Assembly (NCBI RefSeq): GCF_009662475.1
Contig: NZ_CP045571.1
Location: forward strand, 2,106,501 to 2,170,500
Direction: 5' to 3'
DNA length: 64,000 nucleotides
Source of the DNA: Acidithiobacillus thiooxidans ATCC 19377
GTDB taxonomy: Bacteria; Pseudomonadota; Gammaproteobacteria; Acidithiobacillales; Acidithiobacillaceae
The notes beneath the pieces are model-generated. The model was not told where the DNA came from, did not search any database, and saw only the letters and a program-made list of their open reading frames with translations. A program made the position numbers and the translations under genes. Positions 1 through 9,700 of the stretch are shown here, in pieces (the first letter of the stretch is position 1; each line of letters starts with the position of its first letter).

Positions 1-112
1 GCTGTACAATTACAGTAATTTCGTAATGGCGTGCCAGTTCGGGCAAAAGCTCGGCAGCATAATCCGCAATGCCAGTTTTTTCTGGAGGAATAGGGGAAAC
101 AAAAGCCAGCCT
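1..112 (-). pseudogene. 3' fragment of a two-domain glycosyltransferase, cut by IS copy 1
   Basis: Read on the minus strand from base 112, all 37 codons are open and encode a segment beginning RLAFVSPIPPEKTGIADYAA, followed by ELLPELARHYEITVIVQ to the window edge. The pattern FVSPxPPExxGIADYxxELLP is what I know as the start of the second GT-B domain in two-domain family-4 glycosyltransferases of polysaccharide loci. No start codon is expected here. The first codon joins exactly, in frame, to the last native codon of the glycosyltransferase interrupted at 24878 once the IS and one TA copy are removed. The rest of the gene lies outside the window. The family call rests on one short motif, but the frame-perfect join makes it convincing. 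Confidence 0.8.
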
Positions 113-1280
113 AGTGTAGTGTTGCATTCTTGGTGAACCTTAAGGTTAATGATGATAAAATAGCTCCATGTTGAGGGTATGAATGGAGTCGAGCCTTGCG
201 AGTTGCGCCCACAGTCACTTTAACCAGCGAAGAGCGGTCCGAGTTGTCCCGTATAGTCGCCTCCCGATTAAGCAGTGTCCGCTTGTCATTACGGGCACGG
301 ATGATATTGCTGGCGGCAGAGGGCTTGCAGAACAAAGAAATTGCGGAGCGCCTGGGGGTGGATCGCCTGCAAGTCGCACGTTGGCGCAAGCGTTATCTGG
401 AACACCGCTTGTCGGGCATTGAACGCGATTTACCGCGCGGCGCCCCTCCGGTGAAAGTGGATGTGGCCCGTCTGGTAGAATTGACCACGCAGAGTAAGCC
501 GGAAGCGATGACGCATTGGAGTACGCGTAGGATGGCGGCAGAACTGGGTGTCAGTGCCGCCAGTGTGTCACGGCATTGGCGCAAGCATGGCCTCAAGCCT
601 CATCTGCTGCGTGGTTTCAAGGTGTCACGTGACCCGCATTTTGTGGAAAAGCTGGAAGATATTGTGGGGTTGTATATGTCTCCCCCGGAGCATGCCTTGG
701 TGCTCTGCGCGGATGAAAAAAGTCAGGTGCAGGCCCTGGACCGGACCCAACCGGGACTTCCCCTCAAAAAGGGCCGCGCAGAAACGATGACCCACGACTA
801 CAAACGTAATGGTACCACGACCTTGTTTGCCGCCCTCAACGTGCTGGATGGTCAGGTCATCGGACAGTGTCAACAGCGCCATACCCATGTGGAATGGCTG
901 AAGTTCCTGAAGAAAATTGATCGGCAGACGCCCAAGGACAAGGCTCTGCATTTGATCGCCGACAACTATGCGACCCATAAACACCCGGTAGTACAGGCGT
1001 GGCTCGACAAGCACCCGCGTATTCACATGCACTTTACGCCCACTTCGGCATCCTGGCTCAACATGGTCGAGCGTTTCTTTCGGGATATCACGACCCAGCG
1101 GTTACGTCGTGGGGTGTTCACCAGTGTGCCTGAACTCATCCAGGCCATTGAGGGGTACATCGACCACCACAACACCCATCCCAAACCTTTCATCTGGACC
1201 AAAACCGCCCGCGACATCCTGCAAAAAGTCATTCGCGCCAACAGCCATTTAAGCAGCAAACAGAATGCAACACTACACTA
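112..1280 (+). mobile_element. IS630-family insertion sequence, copy 1
   Basis: The 1169-bp element includes the TA target duplication at each end (112-113 and 1279-1280). Terminal inverted repeats of about 17 bp next to the TA read GTGTAGTGTTGCATTCT at the left and its complement at the right. TA-specific insertion and a single DDE transposase are hallmarks of IS630/Tc1-mariner elements. A perfect 12-bp palindrome, AACCTTAAGGTT, lies at 136-147 upstream of the transposase. The second copy (24879-26047) has the same length, the same translation and opposite orientation. This copy stands between a glycosyltransferase fragment and wza, and it probably separates wza from its native promoter. Confidence 0.95.
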
Positions 1281-1281
1281 G
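196..1281 (+). CDS. IS630-family transposase
   Basis: A 361-residue DDE transposase that cuts and rejoins the ends of its own IS at TA dinucleotides. The N-terminus has a helix-turn-helix region (QNKEIAERLGVDRLQVARWR, about residues 50-70) and a winged-helix-like segment around AAELGVSAASVSRHW. The catalytic triad is visible as D173 (CADEKSQ), D256 (IADNYATHKH) and E292 (NMVERFF), with the 35-residue D-E spacing typical of the family. The start is TTG at 196; an in-frame stop at 172-174 excludes a longer protein. The stop codon TAG uses the duplicated TA plus the first flanking base, so termination depends on the insertion site. The product is identical to that of the second copy, and the gene looks intact. 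Confidence 0.93.
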   Translation: MRVAPTVTLTSEERSELSRIVASRLSSVRLSLRARMILLAAEGLQNKEIAERLGVDRLQVARWRKRYLEHRLSGIERDLPRGAPPVKVDVARLVELTTQSKPEAMTHWSTRRMAAELGVSAASVSRHWRKHGLKPHLLRGFKVSRDPHFVEKLEDIVGLYMSPPEHALVLCADEKSQVQALDRTQPGLPLKKGRAETMTHDYKRNGTTTLFAALNVLDGQVIGQCQQRHTHVEWLKFLKKIDRQTPKDKALHLIADNYATHKHPVVQAWLDKHPRIHMHFTPTSASWLNMVERFFRDITTQRLRRGVFTSVPELIQAIEGYIDHHNTHPKPFIWTKTARDILQKVIRANSHLSSKQNATLH

Positions 1282-1336
1282 CAGGAAATAATATTACCAA
1301 CTATTCAACTGACGGTTTTTTCTGAGGATGTTGCCG

Positions 1337-2518
1337 ATGACAACAGGTTATCCGGGTTTGCGCGCTTTGACTGCCAGTTTGCTGCTGGCGGGGCTCGCGG
1401 GTTGCTCCTCCTACATGCCTTACGCAGGACCGCGTGTCGGACCTGTGGAGAACGTGTCCCATAACAAAACCTTACGCGGCATTCAGCTGGTCAAGGTGGA
1501 TTATGCCCTTGCCCATCAGATCCGGACTCGGGCAGATACGCCTCAGCTAAACCTGCTGCGCGACTTCAGTAACCCCAATCCGCGACTGTATACGGTGGGG
1601 CCTGGCGATACCTTGCAGGTTTATATCTGGGAGGCACCACCCGCCATGCTTTTTGCTTCGGCCGGGGTAGCCAACAGCACTACGGGTTCCGGTTCGGTGA
1701 TGACCTCCATTCCTGAGCAAATGGTGGGGAGTAATGGTGACATCATCATTCCTTTTGCCGGTAAAATTTCCTGTGCCGGTAAAACCCTGGACGATATTGG
1801 CGCTGAAATCCGCGCCCGTCTGAAAAATATGGCCCATGATCCCCAGGTGGTGGTCCGTCTAGTCAGCAACCATGCCCAGAGCATTTCCGTGGTTGGCAAT
1901 GTGCGTAAAAGTACCCAGGTTCCGCTGATTCCGGGCGGAGTCAGCGTGCTGCAGGCGCTGGCGGCAGCGGGCGGGGTCGATAAACCGGTGAACAAGGTCA
2001 CCATTCAGCTTTCCCATCAGGGGAAGGTGTTGCAACTGCCGCTGGAAGACGTGATTCGGCACCCCGAAGAAAATGTTTCCTTGCGTGCAGGGGATGTGAT
2101 TACCGCACTGTATCAGCCGTTGCATGTGACCGTCATGGGAGCGACTACCCAGACCAAGGAAATTGATTTTGAAGCCTCGGGCATCAGTCTGGCGCAAGCT
2201 CTGGCCAGAGCCGGTGGTTTGAATGGAAATGAAGCCGATGCCAAGGCGGTATTCGTTTTCCGTCTGGAAAAACCCGACTTCCTCACCAATTGGCCAGAAC
2301 CTCTGCAAACCAATGCCGAAGGGGAAGTGCCCGTGGTGTTCCGCTTTGACTTCAGCAATCCCGCCACACTCTTTGCGGCACAAGAATTCCCTATCCAGAA
2401 CAAGGATCTGATTTATGTGGCCTCGGCACCTATTACCGATCTTCAGAAATTCCTGGGCCTGATCGTGCAGATTGTTTACCCGATCCAGGGCCTGAGTACG
2501 GCGGGCATCGTCAAGTAA
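1337..2518 (+). CDS. wza: Capsule polysaccharide export outer-membrane lipoprotein (Wza/KpsD family)
   Basis: Forms the outer-membrane/periplasmic channel for capsule export, working with the KpsE-like and KpsM-like proteins of this locus. The signal peptide ends in a lipobox LAGC with Cys23. A polysaccharide export domain follows at about residues 80-180 (LYTVGPGDTLQVYIWE), then two SLBB-type segments, near residue 183 (ISVVGNVRKSTQ) and near residue 263 (VTVMGATTQTKE). The 393-residue length is normal for Wza. ATG 1337 is preferred because GAGG (1324-1327) stands 9 bases before it; the alternative ATG at 1328 overlaps that site. The gene heads the operon and begins only 56 bases from IS copy 1, so its natural promoter is probably displaced. 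In Burkholderia wcb loci the counterpart is the capsule export protein next to a KpsE homologue. Confidence 0.9.
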   Translation: MTTGYPGLRALTASLLLAGLAGCSSYMPYAGPRVGPVENVSHNKTLRGIQLVKVDYALAHQIRTRADTPQLNLLRDFSNPNPRLYTVGPGDTLQVYIWEAPPAMLFASAGVANSTTGSGSVMTSIPEQMVGSNGDIIIPFAGKISCAGKTLDDIGAEIRARLKNMAHDPQVVVRLVSNHAQSISVVGNVRKSTQVPLIPGGVSVLQALAAAGGVDKPVNKVTIQLSHQGKVLQLPLEDVIRHPEENVSLRAGDVITALYQPLHVTVMGATTQTKEIDFEASGISLAQALARAGGLNGNEADAKAVFVFRLEKPDFLTNWPEPLQTNAEGEVPVVFRFDFSNPATLFAAQEFPIQNKDLIYVASAPITDLQKFLGLIVQIVYPIQGLSTAGIVK

Positions 2519-2525
2519 GCATTTT

Positions 2526-3701
2526 ATGGCAGATCTTGGCGAAGCTCCGGTTTATATAGATATCACCCGGCTTGTCCACCGCATGCGCAAGGGACGCATA
2601 CCCACAGGGGTAGACCGGGTGTGCCTCGCGTATGTTGGTCACTTTCATGGCCGGGCACAGGCCATGATGATTCATAATGGCGTGGCGGTTGCCCTATCGG
2701 TAATCACTTCCATGACCCTGTTTGATACATTGCAGGCCTGGGCGCATGGGCAGCGCCATGGCAGCCTTGCCAAGACAGTTGGGCATATGCTGAAACTGCC
2801 CATCCGTCCGGTAAAATCCGGCAGCTGGGTTTTGAACATGGGCCACAGCGGGCTGGACCGCCCCAGCTATCTGGCCTGGCTGCGGCGCAAAAAAATGCGT
2901 CTGCTGGTGATGGCCCATGACCTGATTCCGGTGACCCATCCACATTTCTGTCAGCTCGATGCAACCCAGCGCCATGGAAAACGCCTGCAGGTGATTCTCG
3001 GGCAGTCGGCAGGTATTGTCAGCAATTCGCAGCACACCGCCGAGGCGCTTCGCGACTATGCAGAAAACATCAAAATGTCGATCCCGCCGATGGCGGTCAT
3101 ACCCCTGGGTACGCATTTAAAGCATCGCCCGCTTAATAGTCCCGAAGTTGCACCGACAAGGCCCTATTTTGTGACGGTGGGAACTTTGGAACCCCGAAAA
3201 AATCATGCTTTCCTGCTCTATCTCTGGCAACGCATGATGGCGGAGTGGCGTTGGAATCATATTCCCCAATTACGCATTATTGGCCAGGTAGGATGGATGT
3301 GCGGCGATGTACTGTATGAATTGCAGCATAATGAGCGATTGAAAGAGCACGTCGAATTTCTTCCGCACTGCAGTGACGCAGAAGTGCTCGCGCATCTGCG
3401 TGGCGCTCAGGCCTTACTTTTCCCTTCGCATGCGGAAGGATTCGGATTGCCTTTGTTGGAAGCTCTGGAATCGGGAGTGCCGGTGTTGGCCAATCCGTTG
3501 CCCGTATTTGCGGAAATAGCAGGAAATATTCCGGAATATCTGGATACGGATGACGAAGCAGTCTGGCTGCAGGCAATTCGCGATTTCAGCGAGTGTGATC
3601 ATGAACGCCGTCAACAGCAACTGCAGAGAATAAAAGGTTTTGTCGCCCCGACGTGGCCCGAACATTTTGAAAAATTCGAAAAATTTGTGAGTTTATTGTG
3701 A
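2526..3701 (+). CDS. Family-4 (group 1) glycosyltransferase
   Basis: A predicted cytoplasmic GT-B retaining glycosyltransferase that adds a sugar from a nucleotide donor during capsule repeat synthesis; donor and acceptor are unknown. The C-terminal donor-binding signature EGFGLPLLEALESGVPVLA is at about residues 303-321, with TVGTLEPRKNH starting the C-terminal domain near residue 216. The N-terminal part (VYIDITRLVHRMRKGRIPTG) resembles mannosyltransferase-like capsule enzymes. The 391-residue length fits a single complete enzyme. ATG 2526 follows the wza stop by 7 bases, and the stop overlaps the PKS start in a GTGA arrangement, so the genes are translationally coupled. Polymer chemistry cannot be read from the sequence. 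Confidence 0.88.
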   Translation: MADLGEAPVYIDITRLVHRMRKGRIPTGVDRVCLAYVGHFHGRAQAMMIHNGVAVALSVITSMTLFDTLQAWAHGQRHGSLAKTVGHMLKLPIRPVKSGSWVLNMGHSGLDRPSYLAWLRRKKMRLLVMAHDLIPVTHPHFCQLDATQRHGKRLQVILGQSAGIVSNSQHTAEALRDYAENIKMSIPPMAVIPLGTHLKHRPLNSPEVAPTRPYFVTVGTLEPRKNHAFLLYLWQRMMAEWRWNHIPQLRIIGQVGWMCGDVLYELQHNERLKEHVEFLPHCSDAEVLAHLRGAQALLFPSHAEGFGLPLLEALESGVPVLANPLPVFAEIAGNIPEYLDTDDEAVWLQAIRDFSECDHERRQQQLQRIKGFVAPTWPEHFEKFEKFVSLL

Positions 3702-6700
3702 AAAAAGTTGCAATTATTGGCTATGCCTCCCGATTACCACAATGCCGGGATAAGGGCAGTTTCTGGCAACATCTGTTGACGGGAGATGATCTGATCACCC
3801 AGGTGGCTGAAGACCGCTGGGCGCAAGCCTGTCTGCAGCACCCGCAACGCAGTCATCCCGGCACGTCCGTCACTTTTGCCGCCGGTTCATTGGGGGATGT
3901 GTCGGGTTTTGATGCCGGCTTTTTCCGCATTTCTCCGCGTGAAGCGGCGGCCATAGATCCCCAGCAGCGCCTGCTGCTGGAAATGAGCTGGGAGGCATTT
4001 GCCCATGCCGGCATCCGCCCAGAACTTCTGCGTGGCAGTCGCTGCGGTGTGTTTATGGGTCTGGCCAGTACCGATTATGCTTCGCGGTTGGCTGATGATC
4101 TGGCTGCCGTGGATGCCAATACTGCCACGGGCTCAACAGCCAGTATTGCCGCGAATCGGCTGTCCTATTTTTACGACTTGCGGGGGCCCAGTTTTGTCGT
4201 GGATACCGCCTGTTCTTCGACACTGGTAGCCTTTCACCAGGCTTGCCAGTCTATACTGCACGGGGAATCGGATCTGGCCCTGACCGGAGCCATCAGTCTG
4301 CATCTGCATCCTTACGGATTTCTCATTTTTTCCAAAGCCTCCATGCTTTCCAAACGTGGACGCTGCCGCCCCTTTGATGCTTCCGCAGATGGTTATGTGC
4401 GCTCCGAGGGTGGAGGAATATTTATCCTCAAGGATCATGCCCAGGCGCTGCGCGATGGTGACCGGATCCTGGCCGTGGTCGCCCACAGCGCCATCAATAC
4501 GGACGGGCACAAATCCGGTTTGACCATTCCCGGAGTCAATACCCAGCAAAGCCTGTTGGAACAAGCCTACGCCGCTGCAGGCATTGATCCCCGGCAACTG
4601 GATTATCTGGAAGCCCATGGTACCGGGACTTCCATAGGGGATCCGATTGAAGTGGAAGCCATTGGCAGGGCATTGGGCATCCATCGCGATGCCGATCAGC
4701 CACTACCCATCGGTTCCGTAAAAAGTAACATCGGCCATCTGGAAACCGCCTCGGGTATTCCGGGTTTGCTGAAAAGTATTCTGGTCCTGCAAAACCGTTT
4801 GATTCCGCCGACTATTGGGATAGAAACCCTTAATCCTAGACTGGCTTTGGATACCTACCACCTGGAAGTGGTGCAGCGTATGCGTCCACTCCGTGCCGAA
4901 GGCCCCTTGTTGGTGGGGGTGAATTCTTTTGGCTTTGGGGGAGCCAATGCCCACATCATTCTGGAATCCGCCAAAGCACCACGCCGACGCCGATCCCCGC
5001 GCTGGCGGAGTTCGGCAGATGGTCACAAACCGCTTTGCCTCAGTGCGGCTACGCCCTCTGCGCTGCAAGCTGTGGCCCGGGATTTTGCAGACTGGCTGGC
5101 GACGGCGGACCAGGACAAACTTTATGCGGCACTGTATCAGGCCAATTTCCGCCGGGCCTGGCTGGCGCAGCGCGTTATTTTCTGGCTGAACCCGCAGGAA
5201 AACATGGCTGCGCAACTGCTTGCTTTTACTGATGGAAAGGGCGACAGCGTCGCTGTCCAGGCCATGGAAAAAATACAAGGTCCGGTATTTGTCTACTCCG
5301 GCAATGGGAGTCAATGGGCAGGCATGGGGCAGGCACTGCTTCAGGACCCGGTGTTCGCCCGCAGCATCGCTGAAGTGGATCATTACTTTGCGCCGCTGGC
5401 CGGTTACTCCCTCCACGCTGAACTGGCTGGAAATCTGGGCGACGACCGCTACATAGCCACTGAACAGGCGCAACCGGCTTTGTTTGCCTTGCAGGTCGGC
5501 ATTACGGCCATGCTCCGTGCCGAGGGAATTGTGGCGGCGGCAGTTGCCGGTCACAGCGTTGGCGAGGTAGCTGCTGCCTGGGCTTGTGGTGCCCTGACCT
5601 TGGCCGAGGCGGTGCTGATCATATACGAGCGGAGCCGTTTGCAGGGCCAGTCGCGGGGGCAGGGACAAATGACGGCAGTCGCGCTTTCTGCCGATGCGCT
5701 GATACCCCATCTTCACGATTGGGGTCTGGACCAGAGCATCAGTATTGCCGCCTGGAACAGTCACCGGGGTTCTACGGTCGTGGGCAGCAGTGCTGAACTG
5801 AGTGAACTGGAGAAAAAGCTTCGGGCTCAAGGCGTCGGCCATAAACGCCTGGATATTGATTACCCTTTCCATAGTCCCTGCATGGATCTGCTCCAGGCTG
5901 AACTGATGGAAGTGCTGCAGGGGCTGAAACCGCAGGCGACGCAAATTCCCTTTATTTCTGCGGTCAGCGGTACAGTGCTTGGCGGTGAAGCCCTGGATGC
6001 CGACTACTGGTGGCGTAATATTCGTCAGCCCGTGCGTTTCCAGCAGGCAGCAGACGTCGCCCTGGAACAGTGGAATTTGTTCGTGGAAATTGGCGGTCAT
6101 GCAGTGCTGCGCAGTTATCTGCAGGAGGCGATCAACGCAGGGGGGCAGGAAGGACGAGTAATTCCTACCCTGCGGCGCAACGAGGATGATCCCGAAGCCA
6201 TACGCCGGACATTGGCGGCCCTGTGGCTGGCGGGGGTCGAACCTGACTGGAAGCGGTATTTTCCGGTTCGCAGTACGCTCGTGGATTTGCCCGATTATCC
6301 CTGGGAACGGGAAAAACATTGGCATCAAACGACCCCGGAATCAGCAGGTACTTTATATCGTTATGCGGTGCATCCTCTGCTGGGGCATCCTGTGGCCGGA
6401 CATCCGCATGAATGGGAACAAAGTCTGGACACGGCCCGCCAGGCTTTTCTGGCAGATCATCAGGTCGGGGATGGCGTGGTTTTCCCCGGCGCGGGTTTTG
6501 TCGAACTGGCACTGGCTGCAGCCCGGGAAAAACTGACTGAACGCCAAGATACCCGGGCCTGGACGGTGGAAGAGCTGGATATCCTGCTGCCTTTGCTGCT
6601 GGATAGTGCGCACAGCCGGATCGTGCGCGTGGAGCTTCAGGACGATGGTCATTTCCAGATTCGCTCCCGCAAGCAGATGGAAAACAACTGGGCCATTAAT

Positions 6701-9700
6701 GCCAAGGGCCGGGTCCGTTTGGGGGCTACGCAAGGCGCGACAGAGCGCAGTCTGCAAAACTCAGGAAGCCCGGCACCGACCAGCATGCCCGCTGCACCGG
6801 CAGATTTTCAGGGGGAAGAACACTACGCACGCTGCCAGGCTGCCGGCCTGCATTATGGGCCTGGGTTCCAGACGGTGACTCAAGGCTGGCTGCAAGGCAC
6901 TACCATCCATGGGCAGTTGCAACTGTCCGGCAGCGCGATGTCAGAACCCTACCTGCTTCATCCCGCCTTGCTCGACGGCGCCATGCAGTTATTTGTGGAT
7001 TTTCTGGCGCAAAGTCCGGTTCCGGCCGGTTGGGCGTATGTTCCTGTGCGTTTTGCCGGGCTCAGCGTCTTTGTACCGGGAACGCAGAAGCTGCGGGTTG
7101 TGGTCGAAGTGCTGCGCCACTCTCCCCAGTCGCTGCTGGCCCGTCTCAGCTTTTGGGGGGAAGCTGGCGAACTCGTCGCCTGCTGCGACAGCCTGCGTTT
7201 ACGCCGGGTGCGACTGCAGAAGCCGGAAAAAGAAAAGCTCCGCTATGTCCAGTCGGTGCTGCGTCCCGTGCCACGTCCTGAACATCAGCATTTTGTCGCA
7301 GAACTGGATCAGCCGCGCATCCACAGCATTTTTGCCCGGCATCAGGCCGGACAACCCGCTTTGCAGCGTTATGCGCAAGAATATTCGCCTCTGATTCATT
7401 CCCTGTTACAGACTTATGCCGCCGAATCTGCTGACCACAGCGACCCGGAAGTGGCGGCGCACGATATCTGGCAAATACTTTTACAGGATTATCCCGAGTT
7501 TTTCCCGATTACCCTGGCGGTTGGCCGCTATGGGCTGGGTAGCCAGGGCGAAGCTGCTGAGGATGCTCCCGACGGCTCTTTGCTGGCAGACCTGATGCCG
7601 GTATTGATGGATACCCTCAGCCCCTTGCTGGTGCGTTGTCTTCAAGATCTGCAAAGCCAGTGCCTACAGCAGTTATCTGCTGCGCACACTTTGAATTTCA
7701 TGGAAATTTGCAGTGGCGAGCCGGAAGCCCTCGCGCTCTGGGCAGAAAAGACCGACCCGCGCATATCCCTATGGCGGGCTTATGTATCGGAAGACGCCGA
7801 AACCCGGGAAGACAAACCCTGGCAGTCCGTGCAAATCACTACAAATCCTTGTGCAGCCATGCATTTGATCTGGTTGCGTCTGGATGCCGCGCTGTCGGAA
7901 CAGCATTGGCAGATGCTGGAATTTGCCGAGCGCTGCCTGGTACCCGGCGGGTTGTTGCTGGTCCAGGGAGTGGAACCCGAAAACTGGTGGAGTGAAGTGG
8001 ATCCTGCGGCAAGCATTTTCCCCGCGCGAACGCAGATTCAGGACTGGCTGGAGCAGCGCGACATCGCCCTGAGTCTAACTTTGACAGCAGACGAAGCAGC
8101 GGGAGCTTATGGCTTTATTGCCCGTAAAAGCCCGGAGCAGTCAGCATTCCTCGAACAGATCCGTACCGAACCGGCTGCTGCGGTACTGCTCTGCAGCAGC
8201 CCCGACCATAATGGGGTAGAGAGCGTTGCCGCCTGTTTACTGGAAAACGCCCTGGCGTCTAAAGGGCTGGAATGCCGGCATTTACCGTGGCCGATGGAGG
8301 ATAAGCTGCCGTCGTCCCCTGCACCCGCATCATCTGCAGAAGTTAAGCCGATAGCCGGAATGATTTTTCTGCCGAATTTTGCGGCTGTAGAGGATCTGTC
8401 AGCAGAAGGCGTATCAGCCGCCAGCAGGCTGCGCATGGACTGCGAACGCTTACAACAGGCGGGACTCTGGTGTCTGCGCCAGGACCCGGTCATCCCCTTG
8501 CTACTGTTGAGTGATGGCGGTTTGGGAGGGACTGCTTCTGCGACTGCCTTCAGAGCAACACACAGTTTGGGACAGGCTGGTCTGTGTGGTTTTGCCCGCA
8601 GTCTGCAAAACGAATGGCCAGAACTGAAGTTGCGCATTGTGGATTGGGGGCAGGGAAGTCCCGAGACCGTGGAAATGGTCGTTGAGGAACTCCTGAATCC
8701 CGGTCCCGAAACCGAACTTCTGCTGGATGCTCAGGGCGGACGCTATATTTTGCAGGTGCAGGAAGGCACTGCGGCAGAATTAAGTCCTGCTGGTCATGAT
8801 AATCCGCAAACCCCGACGCAACCCGTTCAGCCCGTACCCATCCAGCAACTCCAGTTTTCCCTACCCGGCCAGCTCCGCCATCTGCAATGGGTAGACGTAC
8901 CAGAGCGGACCCCCGGGGCGCATGAGGTAGAAATTGCCGTTGACAGTACCGGGCTGAATTTTCGCGATGTCATGTATGCCCTGGGTTTACTGGCGGATGA
9001 AGCCCTGGAAAATGGTTTCTCCGGTCCCACGCTGGGCCTGGAATTTGCGGGCAGAATCCGGCGGGTAGGGGTTGCTGTGACACAATGGCAGGTAGGCGAC
9101 GCAGTGCTGGGCTTTGCCCCGGCCAGTTTCAGCACACGCCTGATCACGTCGGAGCAGGCCATTACCCGCATCCCCGAAGGCCTGTCCATGCGTGCCGCCG
9201 CTACTATTCCCACGGTTTTCCTGACCGCATGGTATGCGTTGCACACGCTGGCCCAGTTGCAGGCTGGCGAAAAAGTCCTCATTCACGGAGCAGCCGGTGG
9301 GGTGGGCATTGCCGCCATCCAGATAGCCCAGCATTTGGGGGCGGAAATTTATGCGACGGCAGGTTCGCCGCAAAAACGCGATTTTCTGCGTCTGTTGGGG
9401 GTTCAGCACATTTATGACTCGCGCAGTCTGGATTTTGCCGACGCCATTCTGGCTGATACCCAAGGCGAAGGGGTAGATGTCCTGTTAAACAGCCTGTATG
9501 GCGAAGCCGTCCTCCGCAATCTCCAGATTCTCAAACCCTTCGGACGTTTTCTGGAGCTGGGAAAACGCGATTTTTACGAAAACAATGCCATTGGCCTGCG
9601 ACCCTTCCGCAACAATCTCAGTTATTTCGGTATTGATGCCGATCAGCTCCTGAAAGGCCGGCCGCAACTCACCCAGACCCTCTTTACCGAAATCATGTCG

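Noticed and set aside
4703-6328. 541-codon open frame on the minus strand inside the PKS gene
   Set aside because: It lies wholly antisense to the AT/DH region of the PKS, has no recognisable domain and reflects GC-rich codon bias.
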